A DNA stretch of 64,000 nucleotides from an uncultured Synechococcales cyanobacterium. GTDB lineage: Bacteria > Cyanobacteriota > Cyanobacteriia > Thermosynechococcales > Thermosynechococcaceae. Below the pieces are notes generated by a model. It worked only from the letters and a program-made list of their open reading frames with translations. It had not been told where the DNA came from and did no database searches. How positions within the stretch are numbered: the first letter of the stretch is position 1; each line of letters opens with the position of its first letter. This document shows positions 44,721-53,883 of the stretch, one piece after another. The stretch lies in contig CADCWO010000078.1 of NCBI GenBank assembly GCA_902806435.1, forward strand, positions 340-64,339, written 5' to 3'. A program made the translations under genes and the position numbers.

Positions 44721-46541
44721 ATGTCCGCTTCCCAGCTTTCCCCTGAGCAGCCTCAGAAAATTTCCTTGCCCCGAACCAGTGAGTCGGAGGCCCTACATAA
44801 GCTCCGTCACTCAACCTCTCATGTCATGGCAATGGCAGTACAGAAATTGTTTCCAAACGCACAGGTCACCATTGGCCCAGCGATTGAAAACGGCTTTTAC
44901 TACGATTTTGATAGCCCACAGCCTTTTACCGAGAAGGACCTGAAGGCGATCAAAAAAGAGATGATCAAAATCATCAATCGCAAACTGCCGCTAATCCGTG
45001 AAGAGGTAAGTCGAGAAGAAGCACAACGCCGGATTGCCCAAAATAATGAACCCTACAAACTAGAAATTCTGCAAGATCTCCAAGAGCCAATCACGATCTA
45101 TCATCTGGGAGACCAATGGTGGGATTTGTGCGCCGGCCCGCACGTGGAAAGTACGGCAGAACTAAATCCGCAGGCGATTGAACTCGAAAGCGTTGCCGGG
45201 GCCTACTGGCGGGGGGATGAAACAAAAGCCCAGCTCCAGCGGATTTACGGTACTGCCTGGGAAACCCCTGAGCAACTAGCAGAATACCAGCGGCGCAAAG
45301 CAGAAGCGCTACGGCGGGACCACCGCAAGTTAGGCAAAGAGCTTGGTTTGTTCATCTTCTCTGAGGAGGTGGGAGCAGGGCTACCATTATGGACCCCGAA
45401 AGGGACGATGCTGCGATCGCAACTGGAAGATTTTTTGAAGCGAGAGCAAATCAAGCGTGGCTACCAGTCAGTGGTTACGCCACATATTGCCCGCGTTGAT
45501 CTATTCAAAACCTCCGGTCACTGGCAAAAGTACCACGAAGATATGTTTCCGCTGATGAGCGAAACCGACGCGGAACGCTTGGGAGAACAGGGTTTTGTCA
45601 TGAAGCCGATGAACTGCCCCTTTCACATCCAGATCTATAAGAGTGAGTTGCGATCTTACCGTAGCCTGCCAATGCGCCTAGCAGAGTTTGGCACAGTCTA
45701 CCGCTATGAGCAATCTGGAGAGTTAGGGGGACTGACACGGGTTCGGGGTTTCACAGTGGATGACTCCCACTTATTTGTCACCCCAGAACAGTTGGATGAT
45801 GAATTCCTCAAGGTTGTTGATTTAATCTTGGATGTGTTCAATAACTTGCAACTGAAGAACTTTAAAGCACGGCTCAGTTTCCGTGACCCTGCCTCCGACA
45901 AGTACATTGGTTCTGATGAAGCCTGGGAAAAGTCAGAGAATGCAATCCGGCGGGCTGTAGAAACCTTAGGGATGGAGCATTTTGAAGGGATTGGGGAAGC
46001 GGCCTTCTATGGTCCCAAGCTCGACTTTATCTTCCAGGATGCGCTGGAACGGGAGTGGCAGTTAGGGACAGTGCAAGTAGACTACAATCTACCGGAACGG
46101 TTTAATCTAGAGTACGTTGCGGAAGATGGCACCCGCAAGCGCCCCGTGATGATCCATCGTGCTCCTTTTGGCTCTGTGGAGCGATTGATTGGCATTTTGA
46201 TTGAAGAGTATGCCGGAGACTTCCCCCTCTGGCTGGCCCCCTTGCAAGCTCGCTTGCTGCCAGTGAGTGATGAGCAATTAGCTTTTGCCCAGCAGGTGAA
46301 TCAACAAATGCTCGCCCAAGGGCTGCGCGTAGAGTTAGATACCAGTGGCGACCGCTTGGGCAAACAAATTCGTAATGCCGAAAAAGAAAAAATACCGGTG
46401 ATGGCGGTGATTGGAGCGAAGGAAGTAGAATCCAACAGCCTCAGCATTCGCACCCGTGCTTCCGGTGAGTTAGGAGCTATCCCTGTTCCAGAAGTGATCG
46501 AAAAAATGGAAGCGGCAATCAAGGAGCACAATTACTTCTAG
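44721..46541 (+). CDS. thrS: Threonyl-tRNA synthetase
   Basis: This 606-residue class II enzyme charges tRNA-Thr. The editing domain begins almost at the start (HSTSHVMAMAVQKLF, with the HxxxH metal motif), so the TGS domain common in other bacteria is missing, as in other cyanobacterial ThrS. The catalytic core (~240-500) has motif 2 VYRYEQSGELGGLTRVRGFT, zinc ligands including Cys in KPMNCPFHI, and motif 3 HRAPFGSVERLIGILIEEY. The anticodon-binding domain follows. ATG at 44721. A 30-residue membrane peptide ORF follows 4 bp after the stop. Confidence 0.97.
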   Translation: MSASQLSPEQPQKISLPRTSESEALHKLRHSTSHVMAMAVQKLFPNAQVTIGPAIENGFYYDFDSPQPFTEKDLKAIKKEMIKIINRKLPLIREEVSREEAQRRIAQNNEPYKLEILQDLQEPITIYHLGDQWWDLCAGPHVESTAELNPQAIELESVAGAYWRGDETKAQLQRIYGTAWETPEQLAEYQRRKAEALRRDHRKLGKELGLFIFSEEVGAGLPLWTPKGTMLRSQLEDFLKREQIKRGYQSVVTPHIARVDLFKTSGHWQKYHEDMFPLMSETDAERLGEQGFVMKPMNCPFHIQIYKSELRSYRSLPMRLAEFGTVYRYEQSGELGGLTRVRGFTVDDSHLFVTPEQLDDEFLKVVDLILDVFNNLQLKNFKARLSFRDPASDKYIGSDEAWEKSENAIRRAVETLGMEHFEGIGEAAFYGPKLDFIFQDALEREWQLGTVQVDYNLPERFNLEYVAEDGTRKRPVMIHRAPFGSVERLIGILIEEYAGDFPLWLAPLQARLLPVSDEQLAFAQQVNQQMLAQGLRVELDTSGDRLGKQIRNAEKEKIPVMAVIGAKEVESNSLSIRTRASGELGAIPVPEVIEKMEAAIKEHNYF

Positions 46542-46545
46542 GTCT

Positions 46546-46638
46546 ATGAACCAAACTAGTATTGCGATCGCCCTCATTGCTGTTCTGCTCGGCCTCCTTG
46601 GTGGGTTTACGTCCGCTGTGATCTTCGGCAGCCTCTAA
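46546..46638 (+). CDS. 30-residue single-span membrane peptide
   Basis: A 30-codon ORF starts 4 bp after the thrS stop. Nearly the whole product is a hydrophobic helix (Ala/Leu/Ile/Val/Gly, GLLGGFTSAVIFG at the end) with a short polar start MNQTS. The GxxxG-like glycines suggest helix packing. Such peptides are common as subunits of photosynthetic and respiratory complexes, but I cannot identify this one. Close spacing suggests co-transcription with thrS. No strong ribosome-binding site is seen, so chance is a real alternative. Confidence 0.4.
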   Translation: MNQTSIAIALIAVLLGLLGGFTSAVIFGSL

Positions 46639-46689
46639 CGTTGGAGTTCTAGTAACTGGCTACCTCTGTAATTAACGGAAAGCCTTGGG

Positions 46690-47006
46690 CTAACACTGCG
46701 CACTGGCTACATTGGCTAGGAGGTGGCGAGTCTGATCGGCGACATCGGGATGACGGATTTGCTTGGTAGTCTGGCAAGGGGGTTCTGTGTAAACTTGCCC
46801 ACCTTGCTTCAGGGAGGCCAGGTAGTTTCCCCTTTCCCCTGTTGCGTTAATTTGGCTTGAATTCTACTGTCTTTCAGGGTTATGCCATCTTTTTCCAACA
46901 GTTGCCCATCCACCCACTCCTTATGCTCCAGGGGATTGAGCCTAAAATCCTTAGGCGGGATTTGAGCGGTAGGAGAAGCTACGATAGGAATCCTTGTAAC
47001 CCGCAT
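46690..47006 (-). pseudogene. Uma2-family nuclease remnant, frameshifted
   Basis: The first frame (47006 to ~46830) encodes FRLNPLEHKEWVDGQLLEKDGITLKDSRIQAKL, the start of a Uma2 (DUF820) PD-(D/E)XK protein. The reading frame then breaks near a GGGGAAAGGGGAAAC tract, and the family continues in another frame as RGNYLASLKQGGQVYTEPPC...RHPDVA. It ends at 46690, far short of the usual ~190-230 residues. It is therefore a decayed copy. Uma2 proteins are abundant in cyanobacterial genomes and their role is unknown. Confidence 0.75.
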
Positions 47007-47056
47007 TCAAGCATAATTTTAGTGTGGGCAACTTAACAAGATCTCAGGTTAACGCT

Positions 47057-48202
47057 GTGGATATCTATCGATTAGGCATCCGTCCTCTGTTATTCTCTGG
47101 CCTGAAAGCTGATCCAGAGTGGGTGCAGCAGCAGGTGATGCAACTATGTGCTCAAATGGAACGGCAGGCTGATCGGCCTACTTTGCACTGGGTGCAGCAG
47201 CAAATTCAGCGTTCTTGTAGCTTTAGTGACCCGCAGTTATCACAGAAACTTTGGGGACTGACGTTCTCTAATCCTGTTGGCCTGGCCGCTGGATTTGACA
47301 AAGATGGGGTTGCTGCTAGTGTTTGGTCGAGTTTCGGGTTTGGGTTTGCCGAACTGGGAACGGTGACCTATCATGCTCAACCAGGAAATCCCCGACCACG
47401 CTTATTTCGCTTGCCCTTGGACCAGGCTGCCATCAACCGGATGGGATTTAACAATCAGGGAGCGGCGCAAATGGCTGCGGTGCTGAGACAGTTCCCGCAG
47501 CGAAGAATTCCGATTGGGATTAACCTGGGCAAGTCGAAGCTGACACCGTTGGATCAAGCTGTGGCGGATTACTTGGGTAGCTTCAAGTTGCTGAAAGACC
47601 TGGGAGACTACTTTGTTGTCAATGTCAGTTCTCCCAACACGCCGGGGCTGCGATCGCTGCAAGCAACAGAGCAATTAGGCCCAATCTTAGAAGCCTTACA
47701 ACAAGAAAATCAGGCCAAGAAACCCCTGCTGGTGAAGATTTCACCGGATCTGGACTGGGAAGCGATCGCTAGCCTGATTGAACTAGCCCAGGTGCACCAG
47801 CTATCAGGCATAATTGCCACAAATACAACGATTCACCGCCACAACCTAAAAACCGAGATTGTTCAGGCCACAGGTAGCCCTGTGATGCAAGAAGCAGGGG
47901 GTTTAAGTGGGGTCCCCTTGCGTCAGCATTCTACAGAGGTAATCCGGTTCATCTGGCAGCAAACTCAAGGTAAGCTGCCAATTATTGGTGTGGGCGGAAT
48001 TTTTACGGCTGAGGATGCCTGGGAGAAGATTACAGCAGGTGCTAGCTTGGTACAGGTTTACACGGGTTGGGTTTATGAGGGTCCCTGGATGGTGCGGCGA
48101 ATTCTAGAAGGACTGCAAGCTAAATTGGTACAGCAGGGATTGCCCAACTTTGCCAGTGCAGTTGGCGCAGCAGAAAGCTCGGCTTCTATCACCGCGAGCT
48201 AG
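47057..48202 (+). CDS. pyrD: Dihydroorotate dehydrogenase (quinone, class 2)
   Basis: PyrD oxidises dihydroorotate to orotate in pyrimidine synthesis, passing electrons to quinone at the membrane. The product, 381 residues from GTG at 47057, has the class 2 N-terminal helix ([26 protein letters not shown]), [15 protein letters not shown] (FMN site), [12 protein letters not shown], the base Ser in [16 protein letters not shown], and [32 protein letters not shown] at 47024 is also possible. comF follows 5 bp after the stop; the two probably form an operon. Confidence 0.95.
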   Translation: MDIYRLGIRPLLFSGLKADPEWVQQQVMQLCAQMERQADRPTLHWVQQQIQRSCSFSDPQLSQKLWGLTFSNPVGLAAGFDKDGVAASVWSSFGFGFAELGTVTYHAQPGNPRPRLFRLPLDQAAINRMGFNNQGAAQMAAVLRQFPQRRIPIGINLGKSKLTPLDQAVADYLGSFKLLKDLGDYFVVNVSSPNTPGLRSLQATEQLGPILEALQQENQAKKPLLVKISPDLDWEAIASLIELAQVHQLSGIIATNTTIHRHNLKTEIVQATGSPVMQEAGGLSGVPLRQHSTEVIRFIWQQTQGKLPIIGVGGIFTAEDAWEKITAGASLVQVYTGWVYEGPWMVRRILEGLQAKLVQQGLPNFASAVGAAESSASITAS

Positions 48203-48207
48203 CCGTC

Positions 48208-48903
48208 ATGATTCCACACAGGGCTCAGGATTGGCTGAATCTTTTTTTTACTTCCCCCTGCGGCCTATGTGGTCGTTCAGCCCCGCGAGAACTGTGCCCC
48301 TACTGTCAGCAACAAGTTGCTAGCTGCCAACTAGCTAACCCTCAACACTCTTGGCGAGCCAGCTTACCCTTGTTTGCCTGGGGAGCTTACCGTGGAGCAC
48401 TAAAGCGGGTGATTGCCGCCTTAAAGTACGACAACCAGCCGCAACTGGCCCGTCCTCTGGGGCAATGGCTGGCTGAAGCTTGGCTGGCATCCAGGTTGTC
48501 CCCCTTGCAACTGACGGTTGTTCCAATTCCTTTGCATCCGGATAAGCATAAAGTGCGTGGTTACAATCAAGCCGCTCTTTTAGCTCAAAGATTCTGCGAT
48601 GTTACAAGATTACCGCTCAGGTGCAGAGGTTTAGAGCGATCGCAGCCCACTGAAGCCCAGTTTGGCTTGTCAATTGTGGAACGAGAACAAAATTTAGCCC
48701 AAGCTTTTTGCTTGGGGAAAGACTTTTTACAGCGATCACCGGCACAGCCTGTACTTTTACTGGATGACATTTACACAACGGGTGCGACGGCCCGCGCAGC
48801 GCTCAAGACCTTGCGACGCTCTAGAATTCAAGTGCAGGGAATCGTCACCCTTGCCTTTGCTGAACAGCTGCGCAGCGAACATAAGGGTAGCGATCCGGTT
48901 TAG
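48208..48903 (+). CDS. comF: ComF-family phosphoribosyltransferase-like protein
   Basis: This 231-residue ComF/GntX-type protein has an N-terminal zinc-binding region with paired Cys (CGLCG and CPYCQQ), the ALKYDNQPQLARPLG block, VVPIPLHPDKHKVRGYNQAALLAQRF and the PRPP-binding motif PVLLLDDIYTTGATARAALKTLR. ComF assists DNA uptake; cyanobacterial homologues are needed for natural transformation in some strains. That would fit the type IV pilus genes elsewhere in this window. Starts 5 bp after pyrD. Confidence 0.9.
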   Translation: MIPHRAQDWLNLFFTSPCGLCGRSAPRELCPYCQQQVASCQLANPQHSWRASLPLFAWGAYRGALKRVIAALKYDNQPQLARPLGQWLAEAWLASRLSPLQLTVVPIPLHPDKHKVRGYNQAALLAQRFCDVTRLPLRCRGLERSQPTEAQFGLSIVEREQNLAQAFCLGKDFLQRSPAQPVLLLDDIYTTGATARAALKTLRRSRIQVQGIVTLAFAEQLRSEHKGSDPV

Positions 48904-48925
48904 TTCTGACACTCAAAATTTCGTC

Positions 48926-50047
48926 TTATCTTGTCAGGAGCTTCCCAGCTCGCTGTTTGAGTGCTGCTCTTAGGTGCTGCTGGATTTCAACAGGTCCAGC
49001 CAGCAATACCGTTATTTTGCCAGCCAGAACGCTACCCCAGTTCACGATAATCGCTCCCATTCCGCTTTCTGGATTGAACTCAATCCCGCTCAGGTCAATG
49101 TCCTGAATTGAGCGAAATTTGCCTGTGAATGTTTCGCTGGTCCAACTGGAAATATTGAGCTTATTGGCGATGCCTGTAGGGTAGGATGCACCATTAAAGC
49201 GGGGGTTGCACTCGATCGCAACGTAGTCTGTGGCTGTCGCTGATTCCACCACGGCGACGTCAAAAGCAAATATACCTTTCATCCCCTGCTGCCCTAACCA
49301 CCCAGCCATAGGTTCGATGCTCTCCCATGGTTGATGGACCGTCGGATAGCGATTGCCACTATGAGCGTAACCATCCAGGACCTGTTCCGTTGCTGCTAGG
49401 CGTTCAACCCCGTTTGCTGTAACGCAGTATTGCAAGTTTAAAAAAGAGGAGGCGATCGCCTCCTCCTGAACCTGCAATGGGCCAGTGTCTACCAGCAGGT
49501 TCAATGCCTGAATGAGCTGCTGTTCGTCCTCGCAGCGGCTAATGCCTGCCCCATCCACCGACACAGCGGGCTTGAGATAACAAGGGTAAGGCAAGGGGAT
49601 ATTGGCCTGGAGGGCTGCTTTGTTTTCAACGCGCACAGTTTTCGGTACCCTCACGCCTAACTCTTCTGCGAGCTGGATGAAATTGTTCTTGGAATTAATA
49701 AATTGGACCACAGCAAACCAGTTCGGATCGAGCTGCCGAAACCAATCAGCTTCCGTACTAGCTGGGTGAAGCGCATCTCCAAAGTAAAAAACCGACAGTT
49801 CATAGTCGCGGTAGTCGGCCAGCACAGCCAGGGAGGTATCCCATACAACATTTTTGCTGTGGCTTAAACCAATTCGAGCATAGTGTTCTGTAATCCCATG
49901 CCATTCCAGCTTCAGAGCAGGGTGTAGTTGAATAATATCCTCCGGCTCTGTCATCCCCAATACCCTGCCGCAATAGAGATAATTGCCGCTTACCCGCTCA
50001 TGGGTGCAATGCATGATGTCGTGGTTGTAAATTTTTTTCTGAGCCAC
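48926..50047 (-). CDS. ATP-grasp-domain enzyme, unknown substrate
   Basis: This 373-residue protein starts at GTG (AAGGAG upstream). The ATP-grasp core (~100-310) has YPCYLKPAVSVDGAGISRCEDEQQLIQAL and a metal-binding end VAIECNPRFNGASYPTGIANKL. Such enzymes make a carboxylate-amine or thiol bond through an acyl phosphate. The preceding region (~30-100) lacks a familiar domain. It lies between comF (convergent) and an HtrA-type protease with no biosynthetic genes nearby, so the product is unknown. A carnosine-synthase- or amide-ligase-like role is possible. Confidence 0.78.
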   Translation of the reverse strand: MAQKKIYNHDIMHCTHERVSGNYLYCGRVLGMTEPEDIIQLHPALKLEWHGITEHYARIGLSHSKNVVWDTSLAVLADYRDYELSVFYFGDALHPASTEADWFRQLDPNWFAVVQFINSKNNFIQLAEELGVRVPKTVRVENKAALQANIPLPYPCYLKPAVSVDGAGISRCEDEQQLIQALNLLVDTGPLQVQEEAIASSFLNLQYCVTANGVERLAATEQVLDGYAHSGNRYPTVHQPWESIEPMAGWLGQQGMKGIFAFDVAVVESATATDYVAIECNPRFNGASYPTGIANKLNISSWTSETFTGKFRSIQDIDLSGIEFNPESGMGAIIVNWGSVLAGKITVLLAGPVEIQQHLRAALKQRAGKLLTR

Positions 50048-50181
50048 TTTGGCGCTTTCTCCTTCAACCTCCTGACCCAGGCTCGCCTAAATTGACAGTT
50101 TAAACTGTTGAAAATAATACCTATTGCAGCACGCTTCCACTCGAACCGTTAGCCTTGTACTCTCAACACCGTGCCAATTTC

Positions 50182-51192
50182 CTAGACTTCTCTTAAGGGT
50201 GATTCCTCTGGGACTAGATCCAGCGCCAACTTTTGCGCATAGCGCAGGATCATGAGGGGGAATTTCACGCTCAGCTGTTCCTCAGTTAGTAGTTTGTGTA
50301 AGTCATCCACACTGGTGATCGGCTGATTACCGGCAGCAACGATCACATCTCCCTTCTGCAAACCCGCTTTCTGGGCCGGACTGTTTTCTTCCGTTGCGGC
50401 AACTAGAACACCGCTCTTGACGACGAGGTTATGAAAACGTCCAATACTGCTATGCAGCGGTACGGTTTGGCCGATGACTCCAATGTAGCTGCGGCGGATT
50501 TTACCGTCCTTGATTAGCTTGGCGGCAACAAACTTGGCAGTATTGATGGCGATCGCAAAGCAAATCCCCTGGGCTGGCATAATCATCGCGGTGTTGACGC
50601 CAATCACTTGCCCATGAGAGGTGACCAGTGGTCCACCGGAGTTGCCGGGGTTGAGCGCTGCATCGGTTTGGATAACGTTGTCAATTAGGCGCCCGGAGCG
50701 CGATCGCAGCGAGCGCCCTAAAGCACTGACCACACCTGCCGTTACCGAACATTGAAAGCCGTAGGGGTTGCCAATTGCAATTACCAACTGTCCAGCCCGC
50801 AGCGCTTGGGAATCTCCCAGCTCTGCTGCTACCAGTTGAGAAGCGTGGATGCGAATTACGGCCAGGTCCGTCTCCGGGTCATCACCGACCATTTCGGCTG
50901 AAAAGCGACGGCCATCGGCTAGAGTTGCTTCCAACCGTGTGGCATTGTGGACAACGTGGCTATTCGTTAAGACAAAGCCATCGGGTGTGAAGATAAAGCC
51001 GGAACCATTACCGCGTATATCGTGGGGAAAAGGTAGGCGCCGTCCTCTACGCCGTTGCTCCACCTCAATATTCACGACAGAGGGACTGACCTGCTCTGCC
51101 ACCTGGATGACAGCTTGGGAGTAGGCATCAAGCAGATTGTGATCTGCCCTGTTGGCTGCACTATTAGCTAAGTCGACGGGAACTTGTTGCAT
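50182..51192 (-). CDS. HtrA/Deg-type serine protease
   Basis: The ATG at 51192 with GAGGAG 8 nt upstream gives 336 residues; an upstream frame to 51372 is unlikely to be coding. The trypsin-like domain (~30-210) has the catalytic triad His in TNSHVV, Asp in ETDLAVIRI and Ser in NPGNSGGP. A PDZ domain (~235-325) follows with GLQKGDVIVAAGNQPITSVDDLHKLL. No signal peptide or membrane anchor is seen, unlike cyanobacterial HtrA and HhoA, so it may be cytoplasmic. It degrades misfolded proteins in this family. Downstream of a frameshifted hydrolase on the same strand. Confidence 0.88.
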   Translation of the reverse strand: MQQVPVDLANSAANRADHNLLDAYSQAVIQVAEQVSPSVVNIEVEQRRRGRRLPFPHDIRGNGSGFIFTPDGFVLTNSHVVHNATRLEATLADGRRFSAEMVGDDPETDLAVIRIHASQLVAAELGDSQALRAGQLVIAIGNPYGFQCSVTAGVVSALGRSLRSRSGRLIDNVIQTDAALNPGNSGGPLVTSHGQVIGVNTAMIMPAQGICFAIAINTAKFVAAKLIKDGKIRRSYIGVIGQTVPLHSSIGRFHNLVVKSGVLVAATEENSPAQKAGLQKGDVIVAAGNQPITSVDDLHKLLTEEQLSVKFPLMILRYAQKLALDLVPEESPLREV

Positions 51193-51380
51193 GGATTGCT
51201 CCTCAAGGGTGCGGTATGTCTGCAATAGGAGGATTCTTTTACCATGCCGTGGCACCGCAGCAACTGACATCCACTGAATGGGCAGGGGTAGCCTGGAAAA
51301 ATGGTTAGGAGCCTCTGGATTGGCTCTGGTGCCAACCATGCCCTTAATGCTGGTAACTACAGCAGTTTTCACCTTGAGGC

Positions 51381-52386
51381 TTACTTTCTCTCAAAGGAGG
51401 CAACGATTGGATTGGTAATCCTTAACAACTGCTCAAGCAACGGGGCTGCTTCCGGTTTTTTTCGAACATGAGTATCAATAAATAAACCAACTGTTTCGGC
51501 GATTAAAGAACGAGTTCTTTCTGCCGACTGTGTTGTCGGCAAGTCAAGAAAGGAGAGGGCAGCAGTGGTGTCTGGCGCGCCAGCGATGGAAAAGTGATTA
51601 GCTCCTTCTAGGAGCAGCAGATAGGTATCATCTCGTCCACCAGGAATCGCCTCACGGAAGGTGCGAACCACAGAGTGAGTGGCATCTCCAGTACTCATGC
51701 CATAACGCCCGCTATTGGCAACAATCACCCCCATCGCGGGTGCCACCCATCAGTAGCAAGGGTAGAACGCCAGGCAGCGATAAGACAACATTTGGTTCAA
51801 ACCCCAGCATGATTGGGGCAGCGGCATGTGCCCCATAGGCAAACGCTCCTGCCACTTGTGGAAAAAAGCGCGGATCAGCATTTTCTAGGGCAACTCTGCC
51901 ACCGGCCGAGTGACCGCCCAAAATAATCTGTTGTAAGTTCAGCATTCCGGCCAGCACTCCATCTGCTTGTAAACGCTCAAGAGCAGTTAGCAGGGCTGGC
52001 AGGGCGGAAGCTGTAGGCGCAGTGCCATAGGTGGTAGGGGTGACGGCCCCAGTGATGCCGGGAGTCAAGCCAACTATTCCCGGCAGGTATTCGGATACCC
52101 AGGCAAAGGTAACAACGACTAAACTGCGTTGGGCGAGTTGAACTGCTATCCATTCATACATCTCTGGGCCACAGTTAAAACCGCCGAAGAAAATCACGAT
52201 GGGAAACGGAGCCTGACTTGCATCGGCGGGTAGAACGCCGAAATTACGCTCCTGCTCGCTCCCCGATATCCAGGCCGGATAGAATACCTTGAAGTGGATA
52301 GTATCATACGGTGGTTTGGCGCTTGAAACTTTAGTGGCTTGGAAAAAAGCACGAACGGTCATATAGCCTCGCAGAAATTCAAACAA
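51381..52386 (-). pseudogene. Chlorophyllase-like alpha/beta hydrolase with one-base frameshift
   Basis: Two overlapping minus-strand frames make one protein. The 5' frame (52386-51712, 224 residues) has VIFFGGFNCGPEMYEWIAVQLAQRS and the nucleophile elbow LGGHSAGGRVAL. The 3' frame (51746-51381) supplies the C-terminus with VIVANSGRYGMSTGD and the catalytic His in LLEGANHFSI. They join at a run of five G (minus strand; 51728-51732), where four G would restore GTRDGVIVANS. This is a one-base insertion in a homopolymer: either a sequencing error, a recent inactivation or a phase-variable site. The family hydrolyses ester bonds, possibly chlorophyll-related. Confidence 0.78.
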
Positions 52387-52508
52387 TAGAACAAGACTTT
52401 GTTAGTACTTCAAGAGTTAATTACTGGTGATCATGGGTCCTCTACTAACCATCTATGGTCAAGGACTCCGTAATGTCTACTAAAGATGATTGAAGGGTGT
52501 GACTGGCA

Positions 52509-53030
52509 GTGCTGGGCGTGGGTAGAAAGGCAATGAAATGGCGGCGCCAGTTTCGCTATCTTTATTTGCGATTTATGCGGCTACAGGCTACACCGGCAAA
52601 TCTTGCGCGCGGTCTGGCGATCGGCGTGTTTTGGGGAATGTTTCCCCTGCCAGGAGTGCAGATGCTAATTGCGGTGCTGAACGCAGCACTGTTCCGCAGC
52701 AGCAAACTAGCAGCAGCAGCAGGAACATGGCTCAGTAATCCCCTGACAACACTGCCGCTGACGTTGTTTAATTTTCATGTTGGCCAATCGCTACTGAATC
52801 GCGAAGCAATTGAGTTTTCTACTGACCACCTGCGATCGCTCCAGAGCATTCTGGAACTAGGAACTGACTTTGCAATTAGTTACTTGTTTGGCTGCTTAGT
52901 CGTGGGTACGGTTGCTGCACCCCTAGCTTATTTTCTGGGGTTACCTTTGATTGCCTCAGGCCAGCGGCGAATTGTAGCCCGTCGGACAGCACGGCGCAAG
53001 CAAAAGTTACGTAGAAATAGGATGGGCTGA
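52509..53030 (+). CDS. DUF2062 membrane protein
   Basis: This 173-residue protein matches DUF2062: ATPANLARGLAIGVFWGMFPLPGVQMLIAVLNAALFRSSKLAAAAGTWLSNPLTTLPL, followed by a second hydrophobic segment (FAISYLFGCLVVGTVAAPLAYFLGLPL) and a strongly basic tail. It has two to three membrane helices. DUF2062 domains occur alone or fused to glycosyltransferases; the activity is unknown. The GTG at 52509 or an ATG at 52533 can serve as start; neither has a strong site. Followed 58 bp on by a methyltransferase gene. Confidence 0.82.
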   Translation: MLGVGRKAMKWRRQFRYLYLRFMRLQATPANLARGLAIGVFWGMFPLPGVQMLIAVLNAALFRSSKLAAAAGTWLSNPLTTLPLTLFNFHVGQSLLNREAIEFSTDHLRSLQSILELGTDFAISYLFGCLVVGTVAAPLAYFLGLPLIASGQRRIVARRTARRKQKLRRNRMG

Positions 53031-53088
53031 AGGGAAAATAATATCTTTTTAGAATGGGGGATAGAAATGCTCATTCTTGTTTGCACTC

Positions 53089-53736
53089 ATGCTATTAGAA
53101 CCCGGTCAACGCAATAAACTCGACGATACAGACGACCAGTTGTTTTATGACTACCCGCGATTTGTTACGCACGTCGATGTCGGTTTCATCCAACAGTTAG
53201 TAGACATGTACCGCGTTCGCTTGCAGCCCAGTACCCGGATCTTGGACTTAATGAGCAGTTGGGTTTCCCACTTGCCGGATGAAATGCAGTTCGCCCATGT
53301 GGAAGGTCATGGCCTAAATGCAGAGGAACTGGCGCGCAATCCCCAGCTTGATCATTATTTTGTGCAGGACTTGAATCAAAACCAAAAACTACCTTTGCCG
53401 GATCAATCCTTTGATGCCGTGCTGAACACAGTTTCAGTCCAGTACCTCCAGTACCCAGAGGTCGTATTTGCTGAAGTTTGCCGTATCCTTAAACCCGACG
53501 GCATGATGATTGTCAGCTTTTCTAACCGGATGTTCTACCAAAAAGCAATTCAGGCGTGGCGAGATAGTTCAGAAGCTGAGCGGATTGAGCTGGTAAAACG
53601 CTACTTTAGCTCCGTGCCAGGGTTTGGCCCTGCCGAAGTTGTAGCCCGGCCTAGCTCATCCGGCTTTCTTCAGTGGCTTAACCCGGCAGCGGGCGATCCC
53701 TTCTATGCTGTAATTGCTCATCGAAGGAATGAGTGA
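53089..53736 (+). CDS. Class I SAM-dependent methyltransferase
   Basis: The ATG at 53089 gives 215 residues. The SAM-binding fold is recognisable: motif I TRILDLMSSWVSHLP (weak, lacking the usual Gly-rich loop), DQSFDAVLNTVSVQYLQYPEVVFAEVCRILKPDGMMIVSFSNRMF (motif II to post-motif), typical of small-molecule methyltransferases of the UbiE/COQ5 type. The absent GxGxG in motif I is a point of doubt for catalysis, but such variants occur in this family. Substrate unknown. Confidence 0.8.
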   Translation: MLLEPGQRNKLDDTDDQLFYDYPRFVTHVDVGFIQQLVDMYRVRLQPSTRILDLMSSWVSHLPDEMQFAHVEGHGLNAEELARNPQLDHYFVQDLNQNQKLPLPDQSFDAVLNTVSVQYLQYPEVVFAEVCRILKPDGMMIVSFSNRMFYQKAIQAWRDSSEAERIELVKRYFSSVPGFGPAEVVARPSSSGFLQWLNPAAGDPFYAVIAHRRNE

Positions 53737-53883
53737 GCTTAAATTGTGCGATGTCAAGTAACTTAGCTTTTTTGTACCAATTACTTAACTACTCTTCCCC
53801 TGGGCCCTCGTGTCAATTAGAAAGCTTAAGGGATGGAAGATACTCATCCTAGCTCTTCCAGTGTATTTGGTAAGTAAGACTTC

